From Tritrichomonas musculus (lineage: Eukaryota; Parabasalia; Tritrichomonadida; Tritrichomonadidae), in the NCBI GenBank assembly GCA_039105265.1, contig JAPFFF010000029.1:372001-436000 (forward strand): a stretch of 64,000 bases of DNA, given 5' to 3'. The position numbers were made by a program, and so were the translations under genes. The notes below the pieces were generated by a model, which ran no database searches, had not been told where the DNA came from, and saw only the letters and a program-made list of their open reading frames with translations. Positions within the stretch are counted from its first letter, which is position 1, and every line of letters begins with the position of its first letter. Of the stretch, positions 50,850 through 60,165 are shown piece after piece.

Positions 50850-51382
50850 TTTAACTTTTTGTATTTTTATGTGGTCACCAAAAATTTTATTTATAATTTG
50901 AGACCATTTATAAACACAATAATTATTGATTTTGTAAACGTATATGAATAAAAAAAGATCATAACCACAATTTTTATGCACTTTTTTTATATTTTACACG
51001 ATATTCCATTTTTGTTTCACTTACAAGCCATAATATTCTGATTTTCATTAATAAAAAACAGATTTGAAAAATACAATTAATAGAATTTTTATTAGAAGAA
51101 ACGAGTTTCATTTCACAACGAATCACATTATATCATGACAATACATTGAAAAAAATATATCGAAAATATAATTAAAACTTTTCGTTTTCCAATGAAAGTT
51201 AAAGTTTTTCATTGAACATAAAAAAAAAACGGTCTTTTGTAATGCAATCTTCATCTACTTCATCATTTCACAAGTGAAATAAAAAACATATAAAGCTGAT
51301 TATAAAAACAAATAAAAATCATAAAATAAACATCTATGATTTTATTATAAAAACCCGCATAAAAGGAAATATTTCAAATTAA
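50850..51382. other. Spacer with no gene seen
   Basis: AT-rich spacer between the giant gene and the degenerate kinase; it includes the likely leader of the giant gene. No gene or element is seen. Confidence 0.4.
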
Positions 51383-52258
51383 TTAATTACTTTGATTAAA
51401 ATGGCCCCAAGATCCATTATAAACATCTTTGAACCATGGATGATTCATCGCTTCTTTTGCTGTTAAACGTTTTCTTGGATTTACACAAATTAATTGTTTT
51501 ATCAAGTCTTTTGCTTCTTCTGAAATAGTTGACCAAGCTGGTGAATCAAAATTGAACTTTCCAAGTAATATTGATATTAAGGTTTCTTTTTTAGAAGAAG
51601 AAGGCCATGGCATTTGGCCTGAGAGCATTTCATACAAGCAAACTCCCATTGACCACATATCTACTGCTTTGGAATACTTGGTTTTTGTATACATTTCAGG
51701 TGCTGAATATACAGGAGTGCCAATAAATTCACTTGATAATTTACCTTCTGGTAAACTCTGTGCGTATCCAAAATCAGTGAGTTGCACAACTGGATTATCA
51801 AGATCTCCATTTTTAACAAGGAAATTTCCAGTTTTGATATCTATATGCCCAATTCCTTGCGAATGCAAGTAATTCAAACCATCAAGTAATTGGTAAAACA
51901 TGATTTTTGCAGTTTTTTCTGGTAATCCTTGACTATATTGTCCATGTATAAAAGTATAAAGGCATCGAAATGGGGTGAAATCAAGAACAAGTACATGAAA
52001 TTGCATGTATGAAAAATCTTCTTTGATTTGCACAATATTTGGGTGTTTACAGTTACTCATTATATCAATTTCATTTTTAATTCTTTGTTCCTTGCCGTTA
52101 AATCTCTTAATAAATTTAAGAACTTTTTGATCTCCGGTTGTAATGTCTCGTGCATTAAATATAACTGATGAGCATGTATTTACTATTAAATAATCAAGTC
52201 TATAATTGTTAACAATGGTTTTGACTTTAGGGATCTGTGAGTCATCTGTGAATATCAT
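51383..52258 (-). CDS. CAMK-like kinase with degenerate glycine loop and HID catalytic motif
   Basis: I start at the second Met (52256-52258), which is preceded by TCACAAT and TCATTTT initiator-like motifs; the longer frame to 52330 adds 24 unconserved residues. The 291-residue protein is essentially a bare kinase domain. It lacks the glycine loop (NTCSSVIFNARD), has the Lys in KVLKFIKR, carries HIDIKTGNFLV where HRDLKxxN is usual, and keeps DFGYA, GTPVYSAPEM and WSMGVCLYEML. The catalytic Asp, Lys and Asn are retained, so weak activity is possible, but the missing glycine loop and the Ile in place of Arg suggest reduced activity or different regulation. The Tc1-like element begins about 100 bases upstream of the start. 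Confidence 0.85.
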   Translation of the reverse strand: MIFTDDSQIPKVKTIVNNYRLDYLIVNTCSSVIFNARDITTGDQKVLKFIKRFNGKEQRIKNEIDIMSNCKHPNIVQIKEDFSYMQFHVLVLDFTPFRCLYTFIHGQYSQGLPEKTAKIMFYQLLDGLNYLHSQGIGHIDIKTGNFLVKNGDLDNPVVQLTDFGYAQSLPEGKLSSEFIGTPVYSAPEMYTKTKYSKAVDMWSMGVCLYEMLSGQMPWPSSSKKETLISILLGKFNFDSPAWSTISEEAKDLIKQLICVNPRKRLTAKEAMNHPWFKDVYNGSWGHFNQSN

Positions 52259-52357
52259 ATCGAAAATGATTGTGAAATAAACTTTAGTTGAATGAAAAAC
52301 TAAAAATTTTTCAAAGGATAAAAATTTCATAAAAATTCAAAAATTGAATGTTTGATA

Positions 52358-53099
52358 TAGTGTTCCTAAAAAATATTGATAAGAAATGAATTCAATAGTT
52401 AATCGTCGTTAACAAAAGTTATTTTATTTTTAAAATTTTTAATTTAAAAAGTTAAATTTCTTATCAATATTTTTTCGGCAATTGAAAAAGTTGATTTTTT
52501 ATTAAAAATTAAAATTAAAATCTTACTTGATTGCCTTGCACTTCGAGGCATTGTTTCAATTTCTTTGGAAAAGAATCAATCAAAGAATTGTTTGTTGCTA
52601 AACTTAGATTATTCCATATAAAGAATAAAATTTGTGTTCAGGAAACATTTGCCATTTCAGCTCCAGGGATTTCAGGAAACATTATTGCTTTAACGCATAT
52701 GAAATACTTGATTTCATTTGTTAATATTTGTGGTCGGCAAGGTTGTGTTTTTTCTGGTCTCCCTTCATCAATCTATTTAGCTACTGCTTTGACGCAATTT
52801 AACGAAATACTTAATGCATCAGCTGTTTTGCTTTTATTAAAATTGTGCGATTGCAGAACCACTTGCGATTAAATTATAGCGTTCGTTTGTATTTTTTGGT
52901 AAAGAAAACAAATAAATAAAAGGTCAAAAGATTGACCAACAATTGATTCTTAAATTAATGAATAGGTCATTAAATTTGAATGAATTTGAAAGAAATTTTA
53001 AAAATCTCTCAAATTATTTTTAAATAAATTTTCTCAATTTTTTCAATGAAACATGAAAATTTCTCTCAATTTTCTTATCAATATTTTTTAGGACCACTA
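52358..53099 (-). mobile_element. Internally deleted Tc1-like transposon
   Basis: Terminal repeats TAGTG(T/G)TCCTAAAAAATATTG (left 52358, right ending 53099, inverted) are flanked by TA (52356-52357 and 53100-53101). On the minus strand, between about 52860 and 52525, lies transposase sequence. An N-terminal helix-turn-helix part (KTADALSISLNCVKAVAK, then PCRPQILTNEIKYFI) runs almost directly into the C-terminal end typical of Tc1 (WNNLSLATNNSLIDSFPKKL). The whole DDE catalytic core is missing. An extra inverted copy of the terminal motif sits at about 52457-52478. A non-autonomous derivative, further decayed by stops. A full element would be about 1.3 kb or longer. Confidence 0.85.
52457..52478. 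repeat. Extra internal copy of the Tc1 terminal repeat motif
   Basis: TTTCTTATCAATATTTTTTC is the inverse of the left terminal repeat (52368-52387) and lies about 70 bases inside it. The left end of the element can therefore fold on itself. It may be a sub-terminal repeat or the trace of a nested copy. Confidence 0.7.
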
Positions 53100-54004
53100 T
53101 AATAATAAATTGTTCAATTATTCAGAGCATTTAATTTTTATATTATTTAGATATTCATTATTATTAAATATAATTCATATTTTATAAATTAATCATAATT
53201 TTAAGTAATTTTTTTATTTGTATTTGATAGATATTTTAGATTTTATTTTATTTTTTTCAATTCCAAAATATTCATATTCATAAATAATAATCGTTAAAAA
53301 GAATAAATGGCCTTTTTTCAATTAATATATTATTTATTTACTTATTATTTTATTTTATTTGATATTTACTCCTTAATTTCCAATATAAAATGATTTTAAA
53401 AAAGTTTTATTCTGCTGTGATTATATTTAAAAAGTTAGTTTTTATTTAGAAATGAAATTGCAATTCAAAAAATTATTGAAATATTCAATTGATACGTTTT
53501 TAAATTTCAATTTATACAATAAAAGTTCAAAATTCAATAAATTTAAACAATTTTATTTGTTCGAACAACTTTCAAGCTAAAATTTTGATGGAAAAAATTA
53601 ATTGGTCAAAAAAATTCGTTCGCTATATGCCATTTTAACTTTTCCATATCGCCAACTTCGGCAAATTTTTGCATGACACCAAAAATGTTGAAAAGATTTT
53701 TGCCATTGGCATACCAATGAATAATAAAATAGATTGTATGTTATTATAGAAAATAAAATTAGAGAATAATTACTATATAAGCAAAATGCGCGTTTTGTTA
53801 ATATAATAAAACTATTAAACATAATCTCGATGATTGATAATTTGAAATTTTAAATCAATCTCCAATAATAAGTCATTGATTTAGAAATCATATATTATTT
53901 GCCCCTGCTTATATATAATGTCAAACAAATTTTTTTTGAGATAAAAGTTAATGTGTATGAGACCAATTTAGAATAAATAATAATCTCTTTACAATAACAT
54001 CGAA
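53100..54004. other. Spacer with one possible coding fragment
   Basis: The sequence is very AT-rich. On the minus strand at about 53595-53710 there is a fragment that reads FGVMQKFAEVGDMEKLKWHI, coding-like but isolated, perhaps from an ankyrin-type host gene. Nothing else is supported before the tRNA. Confidence 0.35.
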
Positions 54005-54086
54005 GGCACGATGGCCGAGTGGTTAAGGCGTGAGATTCGAAACCTCATGGGTTCATCCCGCATCGGTTCAAATCCGGTTCGTGTCG
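54005..54086 (+). tRNA. tRNA-Ser(CGA)
   Basis: Class II tRNA of 82 bases. The acceptor stem is GGCACGA/TCGTGTC with one wobble and the discriminator is G, as usual for serine. The anticodon loop is TTCGAAA (anticodon CGA), the variable arm is long (TGGGTTCATCCCGC) and the T arm is ATCGG-TTCAAAT-CCGGT. The last anticodon-stem pair (A before the loop, C after) is a mismatch, which should be checked. A run of at least ten T follows as RNA polymerase III terminator. No intron. Confidence 0.92.
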
Positions 54087-54213
54087 ACATTTTTTTTTTT
54101 TTAATTTATTAAAAAAGTTTTATCTTCTAGTAAATGATTTAATATATCTAACTCCTATATCAAAATAAGCAACTATTCGTAAAATAAAATTTTAATATTA
54201 CAAACAAATAATT

Positions 54214-56067
54214 CTAATTTTCCTTATTAGGAATATCATCGAGCGGTAATTCTTGATTTAATATACTTCCATTCTTAGTGATTTTTTCTTGGTTGTTTTT
54301 TTCTGGGTTTTCATCTCGATCTATTTGCGAAGATTCTTTTGCATTATCTACATTCTTGGAGCTTTTCCTTGTGCTCTCCAAAGGTATGCGGTGATGATGA
54401 TGATGGTGTCTATGATGATGCCGGTGGTGATGATGGTTTATTGAGTTTAGCATTTCTTTTCTTCTCTCCATTTCTTCTGCTTGGTTTAGCATATTGATTT
54501 TATCACCTAAATCGATATCTGTTCCAATTTCGCCAAGGCTATCGAATAAAACTTTGTGAGTTTTTCTTTTATTATCATCTCTCTTTTTATTCTTTCTCAC
54601 GCGTTTCTTGGGCTTAACTTCAGATTCAATCGTGACGTTATTTTCTGGTGGAGCCTGTTGTGGTTCTTTAATTGATTCACAGCTGGAATTCTCATTTTCA
54701 ATTGGCTGTGGAATTGTTGGATGATCCAATTCGGCATCAGTTGTTGAATCAATAAGAGGACTTTGAGTTTGATTTGATTCTTTAGGAACTAGTATTGATT
54801 GTGGAACAATTATATTGTTATTTTCATTTTCAATATTTTGTTTACTTTTATTATCTTCAATTGTTTCTTCATTATTAGGCTCATGATTTTTATTTTCTTC
54901 TTGTTCATATTCGTAGTCATAATCATAATCGTTATCATCACCATTTGCTGATGATTCGTCACTTTCATATTGATAACTGTATTCATTATTCGCCATATTT
55001 TCGTCATTGCCATCATTTTTATTTTCTTCTTTTTGTTTTTGATCATTTTCATGAGGTATGCTGTGTTTAGATGAATTTCGTCTTAAATTCTTTTGTAAAG
55101 CTCTTTGATGTAATACTTCATTAACACGGATAATATCTGGTAGAACTTGCTCAACAGGGCCTATATGAAGTTTTGAAACGCGATAAACATAGTCATAGCA
55201 TCTTGGCCTTTCTTGAATATTTAAATGTCTGTATAAGAAACGGGAAACAGTCTCATACCAAGAATTTGGCCTTGGAGAATTATGTTTCCCTTCGAAAAAG
55301 TTAAGTTGCTTATCGATAGCCCCATAATTATCAAAAATTAGCTTTGCATGATCACATGGAACAAATCTATCTTTATTTCCATGGCCTTGTAATAAAGGAA
55401 TTTGTGCATTTGGAACAAATTCAATTGGGAATGGAACATCAACTTTTGTTTTAAGATCTTCTTTGGCTTCTTTTTTAATAATTGGCATAAGCATTTTTAC
55501 CAAAAACGATGGAAATCCATTTGCTTTTCCTTGATCTTTTAAAATTTTTTCTGTACAAGCAAAAGATGAATCTGCAACAATACATTTGAAAATATCCGTA
55601 TAAACAGAAACTGTATGGAGTGCAACAGCTGCTCCCATTGATCTTCCCCAGACTGCAAATTCAGTAAAGTGAAAGGTAGATTTCAAATAATCAACACAAG
55701 ATTTAACCAAATTTGCTCCTGAACCATCAAGCGGAAGTATTGTTCCTCCTGAAAGGCCACATCCGGGAAAATCAAATGCTACAAGACATAAATCTTTTGT
55801 GCAAATTGTTGGAATAATATTAATAACTTCAAATTGGTTGGCACCCAGGGAGTGAAGATAAATTAAACATTTAGAGGGGTTTTCTACTGTACTGTCACGC
55901 CATAAACTAGACATTATTTTTTCTCCTTTTGGAGATATAAATTCAAATATTGTTTTGGAGTAAAATACTGAATTTGTGGTGATCACTGATATTGTATCAT
56001 TTGCTTTATATGTGCAACGTGGTGGACTGAATGTTGCTCTTAGCATCCATCTGACAACAGATTTCAT
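54214..56067 (-). CDS. Serine alpha/beta hydrolase with acidic and His-rich tail
   Basis: The 617-residue protein has a catalytic domain in the first ~280 residues: LIYLHSLGANQFE (oxyanion strand), nucleophile elbow GRSMGAAVALH (about 145-155), acid region LLQGHGNKDRFVP and histidine FEGKHNSPR. The motif set and layout are those of the 693-2720 protein (GRSMGAA, GH-xxDxFVP), so the two are paralogues; here the catalytic domain is not interrupted. The tail (300-617) is strongly acidic with Asn/Asp/Glu/Tyr runs, a basic cluster (KPKKRVRKNKKRDD) and a His-rich run (HHHHRHHHRHHHHHHR) that could bind metal or be a pH-sensitive linker. Cytosolic esterase or thioesterase; the substrate is unknown. 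Confidence 0.85.
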   Translation of the reverse strand: MKSVVRWMLRATFSPPRCTYKANDTISVITTNSVFYSKTIFEFISPKGEKIMSSLWRDSTVENPSKCLIYLHSLGANQFEVINIIPTICTKDLCLVAFDFPGCGLSGGTILPLDGSGANLVKSCVDYLKSTFHFTEFAVWGRSMGAAVALHTVSVYTDIFKCIVADSSFACTEKILKDQGKANGFPSFLVKMLMPIIKKEAKEDLKTKVDVPFPIEFVPNAQIPLLQGHGNKDRFVPCDHAKLIFDNYGAIDKQLNFFEGKHNSPRPNSWYETVSRFLYRHLNIQERPRCYDYVYRVSKLHIGPVEQVLPDIIRVNEVLHQRALQKNLRRNSSKHSIPHENDQKQKEENKNDGNDENMANNEYSYQYESDESSANGDDNDYDYDYEYEQEENKNHEPNNEETIEDNKSKQNIENENNNIIVPQSILVPKESNQTQSPLIDSTTDAELDHPTIPQPIENENSSCESIKEPQQAPPENNVTIESEVKPKKRVRKNKKRDDNKRKTHKVLFDSLGEIGTDIDLGDKINMLNQAEEMERRKEMLNSINHHHHRHHHRHHHHHHRIPLESTRKSSKNVDNAKESSQIDRDENPEKNNQEKITKNGSILNQELPLDDIPNKEN

Positions 56068-56785
56068 TAGTTTTAAATATAATTTGATATCAAATCTGTT
56101 ATTTTGTGATTTATTTTCCTTTATACAATTTTTCTCTAATTAATCAATTTTTGAATTAATTTATTAGTAAAATTCAAAATAAACTCAGAATTATTCAATA
56201 ATATAAAAATATTGAGAGGAATAAAAAATAATACTTTTTCAATTTTCATAAATTATTTTCAATTTATTTTTTTAAGAATGAAATGTAAAAAGCACTTCTG
56301 TAAATAGGCTAATTTTATTCTTAAACATAATATATTTGTATCTTTTTAAATTGATTTTATAGTAATATTATACATTTTATGATATTTTATTCACATATTT
56401 TGAAGATATTATAATTTTATATTTTCTGATGATAAACACATTGATGCTATTCAAAATAAGAATACTTTTTAACGCTTAAAAATCATATTAAGTTTATGAT
56501 TAAACAATTCTTTTTTGCTGAAGTATATACAAGGCCAAAGCAGCCAAAATTATTCAGATGAAAACTATATAATTTTATAATATATTGATATACGAAAATA
56601 TCTATTCATATTTTTTTGAGGGAAAGAATTGAATTCATTTCTCTCAATTTGAAATTTTTATTAATATTTTCTTTTTATTGGTAATAATGAATGAATGATT
56701 ACCAAAAACTATACTTATGTTATAAACAGTAAAGGATGATAGGATTATTTTGTAGAGATTTATAAATTACATAATAATATACAAT
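56068..56785. other. Spacer with no gene seen
   Basis: AT-rich spacer. I see no gene, tRNA or inverted-repeat element. Confidence 0.45.
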
Positions 56786-57295
56786 CTATTTCAAAAAAGC
56801 TTTGGTTAATGTCTGAACAGGATCAAGGAAAACATCATCTGATCTCTTCTTATAAAATTCATTCTTCTTCTTATTTATACGATATGTATGGATTGGCTTA
56901 ATAGTATAACCAACAGAAAGATTAAATAAACTCATTGTAAGAGACTGCATTGCACCTGAATATGCACCAGAGAGCATTCCTGAAATACCACAACGGCATT
57001 GTAAAATTGCTCCAGTTGCTGCACCAGTCATTAGATTCTGTACCCATGGCTTTTGAAATCTTGGCGAAATAAATGGTTCTACGGCACAACTAACAATTGA
57101 CCATGTTGCCATTTGAACACTACTATCAAATGCAGAATATGGTAAACGGGCAATAAAATCTTGTAATTTTTGTCCATGTGGAGCATCATTAAGAGAATGA
57201 AATGCGCAGCCAATTGCTGCAAGTCCATGGCCAACAAGAAAACCATTTCCAGCCCCATTGATAAAAGGAGTGATACGATCTTCACTTTGTTCCAT
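56786..57295 (-). CDS. Tim17/Tim22/Tim23-family protein translocase, probably hydrogenosomal
   Basis: The 169-residue protein has four hydrophobic segments and the family signature. GAGNGFLVGHGLAAIG is the first Gly-rich helix, CAVEPFISPRFQKPWVQNLMTG the loop with the conserved acidic/basic pair, and GAATGAILQCRCGISGMLSGAYSGA the GxxxG-rich helix of the PRAT family. In trichomonads such proteins form the inner-membrane import channel of the hydrogenosome. Whether it is Tim17, 22 or 23 cannot be decided by eye. TCACAAA directly abuts the ATG (57296-57302), a textbook trichomonad initiator. Confidence 0.85.
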   Translation of the reverse strand: MEQSEDRITPFINGAGNGFLVGHGLAAIGCAFHSLNDAPHGQKLQDFIARLPYSAFDSSVQMATWSIVSCAVEPFISPRFQKPWVQNLMTGAATGAILQCRCGISGMLSGAYSGAMQSLTMSLFNLSVGYTIKPIHTYRINKKKNEFYKKRSDDVFLDPVQTLTKAFLK

Positions 57296-57302
57296 TTTGT
57301 GA
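57296..57302 (-). promoter_or_regulatory. Initiator-like element (TCACAAA)
   Basis: Lies immediately upstream of the Tim17-like ATG on the coding strand and fits the trichomonad TCA+YW initiator; the transcript would have an almost absent 5' leader. Confidence 0.6.
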
Positions 57303-57671
57303 TTTAAGTGACCATTTAAATCAAATCATTAATCATAAATATCCTTAGATATATCAGTCAAAAAAGATGATTTTATTATAAAATATATGAATATACTCGA
57401 TTTAAATTGTTGGAAAAAGAAAAAATGTTGAAATATTGATTATTGACACTGGTAAAAATAAAAATAATATAATTTAAAATACGATAAATTTGCATTCAAT
57501 TTTCATATGGAATTCAATACTGATAACATGTAATGCTGGATCAAAAAGACTTGAGAAAACAAACAAACAAACAAAGCCTACCATTAAGGGGGATGTTTCT
57601 GAGATCTCATAAAATATAAAAATTCATTTTTATTAAACATTATTATAAAATAATATATAAAACAATCATAT
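57303..57671. other. Spacer with no gene seen
   Basis: AT-rich; includes the 3' region of the armadillo-like gene and the upstream region of the Tim17-like gene. A short GCCTACCATTAAGGGGG-type patch at about 57577-57593 is richer in GC, but I cannot assign it. Confidence 0.4.
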
Positions 57672-59084
57672 TCAATATTCATCAATACCAAGATTTAACT
57701 TTTGGTATAGGAAAATGGCAGCTTTATTAGCAAGTTTACCATTGTCATCATTTTCATCATTAATAAAGCCTTCAAACAAATCATATCCTCCATTATCAAG
57801 AAATTCCTGTGTTACTTCATTTGATAAACCTTTCTTTTCTGCTTTATCAAAAATAAAAATCAAGGCACTGACCATTTTTATTTTCAAATCATAATTGATT
57901 GGACTTGAAAAGAAATCTAAGAAATGAGAAAGAAAATTATTTTCAAAGAAAACATCATAGAATTCAGATAAATTGCTTTTTGCTAGAGCACATAAAGCAA
58001 ACATGGCATCAACTTGACATTCGAATTGGGCACCCTGGAATATGTTGAAAATTTTGGTAAAAATATCATATTCTTTAGAATTCTTAGCTATTTTAGCTTT
58101 TAAATCATCTGATCTGATAAGATGCTGAATACACCAACAGCCAAAACTGAGATTATTACTATTGTTCATGTCTGATAATAAACCATTGATATATTTGATA
58201 TCTACATCAACTTTTTCATCATCATCGATTAATTGAAAAATATTGTAAAATGCTGATATGGCTAAATCTTGATTATCATAAACGCATCCCTCTAAAAATA
58301 GTGGGATAATTTGGTATCTCTTAATTGTTCTTGCCCAATCAATTTTCAATGATGGGCGAAGGTTTTTAATTGCCCAATTTAATTCAATTTTTGCATTTGA
58401 TAAAATATTCATATGCCATACCTCGGAACATTTGATTATTATTTGGATACCAATATTTAAATCGATTTGATGACGACAGTAGTTGTGAATTAAGCGTGCT
58501 GCATAATACTTAATTTTTTGATTGACTTCATTGTTTTTGAGAATGCCGAATAAAACATCAATGCTTAATGAATTAAGTGCTAGATCTCTTTCTTTTATTG
58601 TACCACCAGAAAGATTAATAAAATTCATTAAAATAAGTACATCTAAGTCTATACTTATGTGCTGTAATAATAATGACGAAAGCTGCGATAATAAAAATTC
58701 ATTTGATGGAGAAGCATTGAAATAGTCAATAAATAACGATTGAATAAATAAAATTTCGAGTAATCTGAGCATTTCAATCTTAACCATTTCAGGAGTGCTA
58801 AGATTTGATATGCAATTTGCTAAAAACAAAATAAAATCAAAATGAAGTGGAAACTGGGAAAATTGTGAACGAGAACAAAAAATTCGCATTGATTTCAAAA
58901 CTGATATTAGTTCATTATATTTTGATTTTTGGAAAAGTTGACCTAATAAATCAAAAGTGATCATAGAATCAATTGGAAAAGAAGCATCATCTTGATCAGA
59001 CAATTTAAAATACGAAGTATTTTGTAACTTTTCTTGCCGAATATTCCCTAAATCACTACTTGGCTCTTTATATCCGAAATTCAA
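57672..59084 (-). CDS. Armadillo/HEAT-repeat (importin-alpha-like) protein, start unclear
   Basis: The protein has about 470 residues of helical repeats, for example FVLFLANCISN-like first helices, DLDVLILMNFINLSGGTIKERDLALNSLSIDVLFGILKNN and QVDAMFALCALAKSNLSEFY. The repeat style fits the armadillo proteins related to importin-alpha that are numerous in trichomonads. The usual Trp/Asn array is poor, so cargo binding is uncertain. The frame stays open to 59084, and the residues before the first ATG (58964) look genuine (FGYKEPSSDLGNIRQEKL), yet the most upstream codon is TTG and a stop precedes it. Either the start is downstream at 58964, or the true ATG has been lost, or there is an error in the T/A run at 59082-59090. 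Confidence 0.75.
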   Translation of the reverse strand: MNFGYKEPSSDLGNIRQEKLQNTSYFKLSDQDDASFPIDSMITFDLLGQLFQKSKYNELISVLKSMRIFCSRSQFSQFPLHFDFILFLANCISNLSTPEMVKIEMLRLLEILFIQSLFIDYFNASPSNEFLLSQLSSLLLQHISIDLDVLILMNFINLSGGTIKERDLALNSLSIDVLFGILKNNEVNQKIKYYAARLIHNYCRHQIDLNIGIQIIIKCSEVWHMNILSNAKIELNWAIKNLRPSLKIDWARTIKRYQIIPLFLEGCVYDNQDLAISAFYNIFQLIDDDEKVDVDIKYINGLLSDMNNSNNLSFGCWCIQHLIRSDDLKAKIAKNSKEYDIFTKIFNIFQGAQFECQVDAMFALCALAKSNLSEFYDVFFENNFLSHFLDFFSSPINYDLKIKMVSALIFIFDKAEKKGLSNEVTQEFLDNGGYDLFEGFINDENDDNGKLANKAAIFLYQKLNLGIDEY

Positions 59085-60165
59085 AAAAATAATAGGACTT
59101 TACTATTGAATTGAAAGATTGAATATTCAGATGAATTGTATTGAATAATTCCAAATTCATGCATTTCTATCCATCCTGACATTTAAACCTGATTTATTTT
59201 ATTTTATATAATGAATGATTATGAAAAGGTCAATACGATGCCTCCCATTAATCATGATGACATATTAAATGCTAATGATCATACTATTGCAGTCAAGTAT
59301 GACACAAAATCGAACAAAAATAATATCTTAAATCCATATAAATATTAATTATGCAGCTATTGACGTACTTCAGAATGATTAAGAAAGAAAAACCATCAGT
59401 AAACTTAAAAAAGAAAACAAAAATATGAAAATGATTTAATAGCGTTTTCCCTACAATATAGAACATATTATTATGAAAGAAAAGAATTAAACAAACTTAA
59501 TTTTCAACAGCTTTTAAATGATAAGATCGAAAATTAGAGTTTTGATTTTTGTTGACTCTTCTCCAGTTTATAAAAATCTAGGTTTAGGCTGAAATCATTA
59601 TGAAGATTATACAACATCTCTTCTAGTTACTCGTTTATTTCATTTTTCTTTTTTAATACCAAACTCGCAAATTCTTATTGCCTCATCAAAAGAGGATGCT
59701 TCCATAGATGAAGAAATAAAAAATTCTTTAAAAAGTTCATGACTTTAAAACTCAATAAAAATAAATCAATTAATTGTTCATTACCAAATTACAATCAAAA
59801 TCCCGAAACCCGAGTTAGTCAAATCAAAATTGCCAAAAACACAGTTATCTAATAAAATTTTGCTTAATTAGCTGATACTTTTACTATCAATAAACATTTA
59901 TTGTATGTTTCAGAAATTTTATTCAACTTTGATGATCATCACATTGTAGTATTTTATTAATCAAACAAAAACTTTCATATTAATCAAATATATTTGATAT
60001 AAAAGAATTATATATTAGATAGTAAGAAACCAAAATAAAATATCTTGATGAACAAATAATACAAGTCTTTTTATATTTTTTTGTTTTCTAAATTTTTAAT
60101 AAGGCATAAATAAAATTAATAAAAGAACGAATAATCAATTATACAATAAATTAACCAAATTTAAA
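59085..60165. pseudogene. Gene-poor tract with decayed plus-strand coding remnants
   Basis: From about 59210 to 59860 the plus strand shows coding-like stretches (MNDYEKVNTMPPINHDDILN and later TRLFHFSFLIPNSQILIAS) interrupted many times. There is no complete gene and I cannot name a family. Probably an old, broken gene. The remaining sequence is AT-rich spacer. Confidence 0.4.

Noticed and set aside
52531-52872. 113-codon plus-strand ORF
   Set aside because: Antisense of the minus-strand Tc1 transposase remnant, which explains the sequence better.
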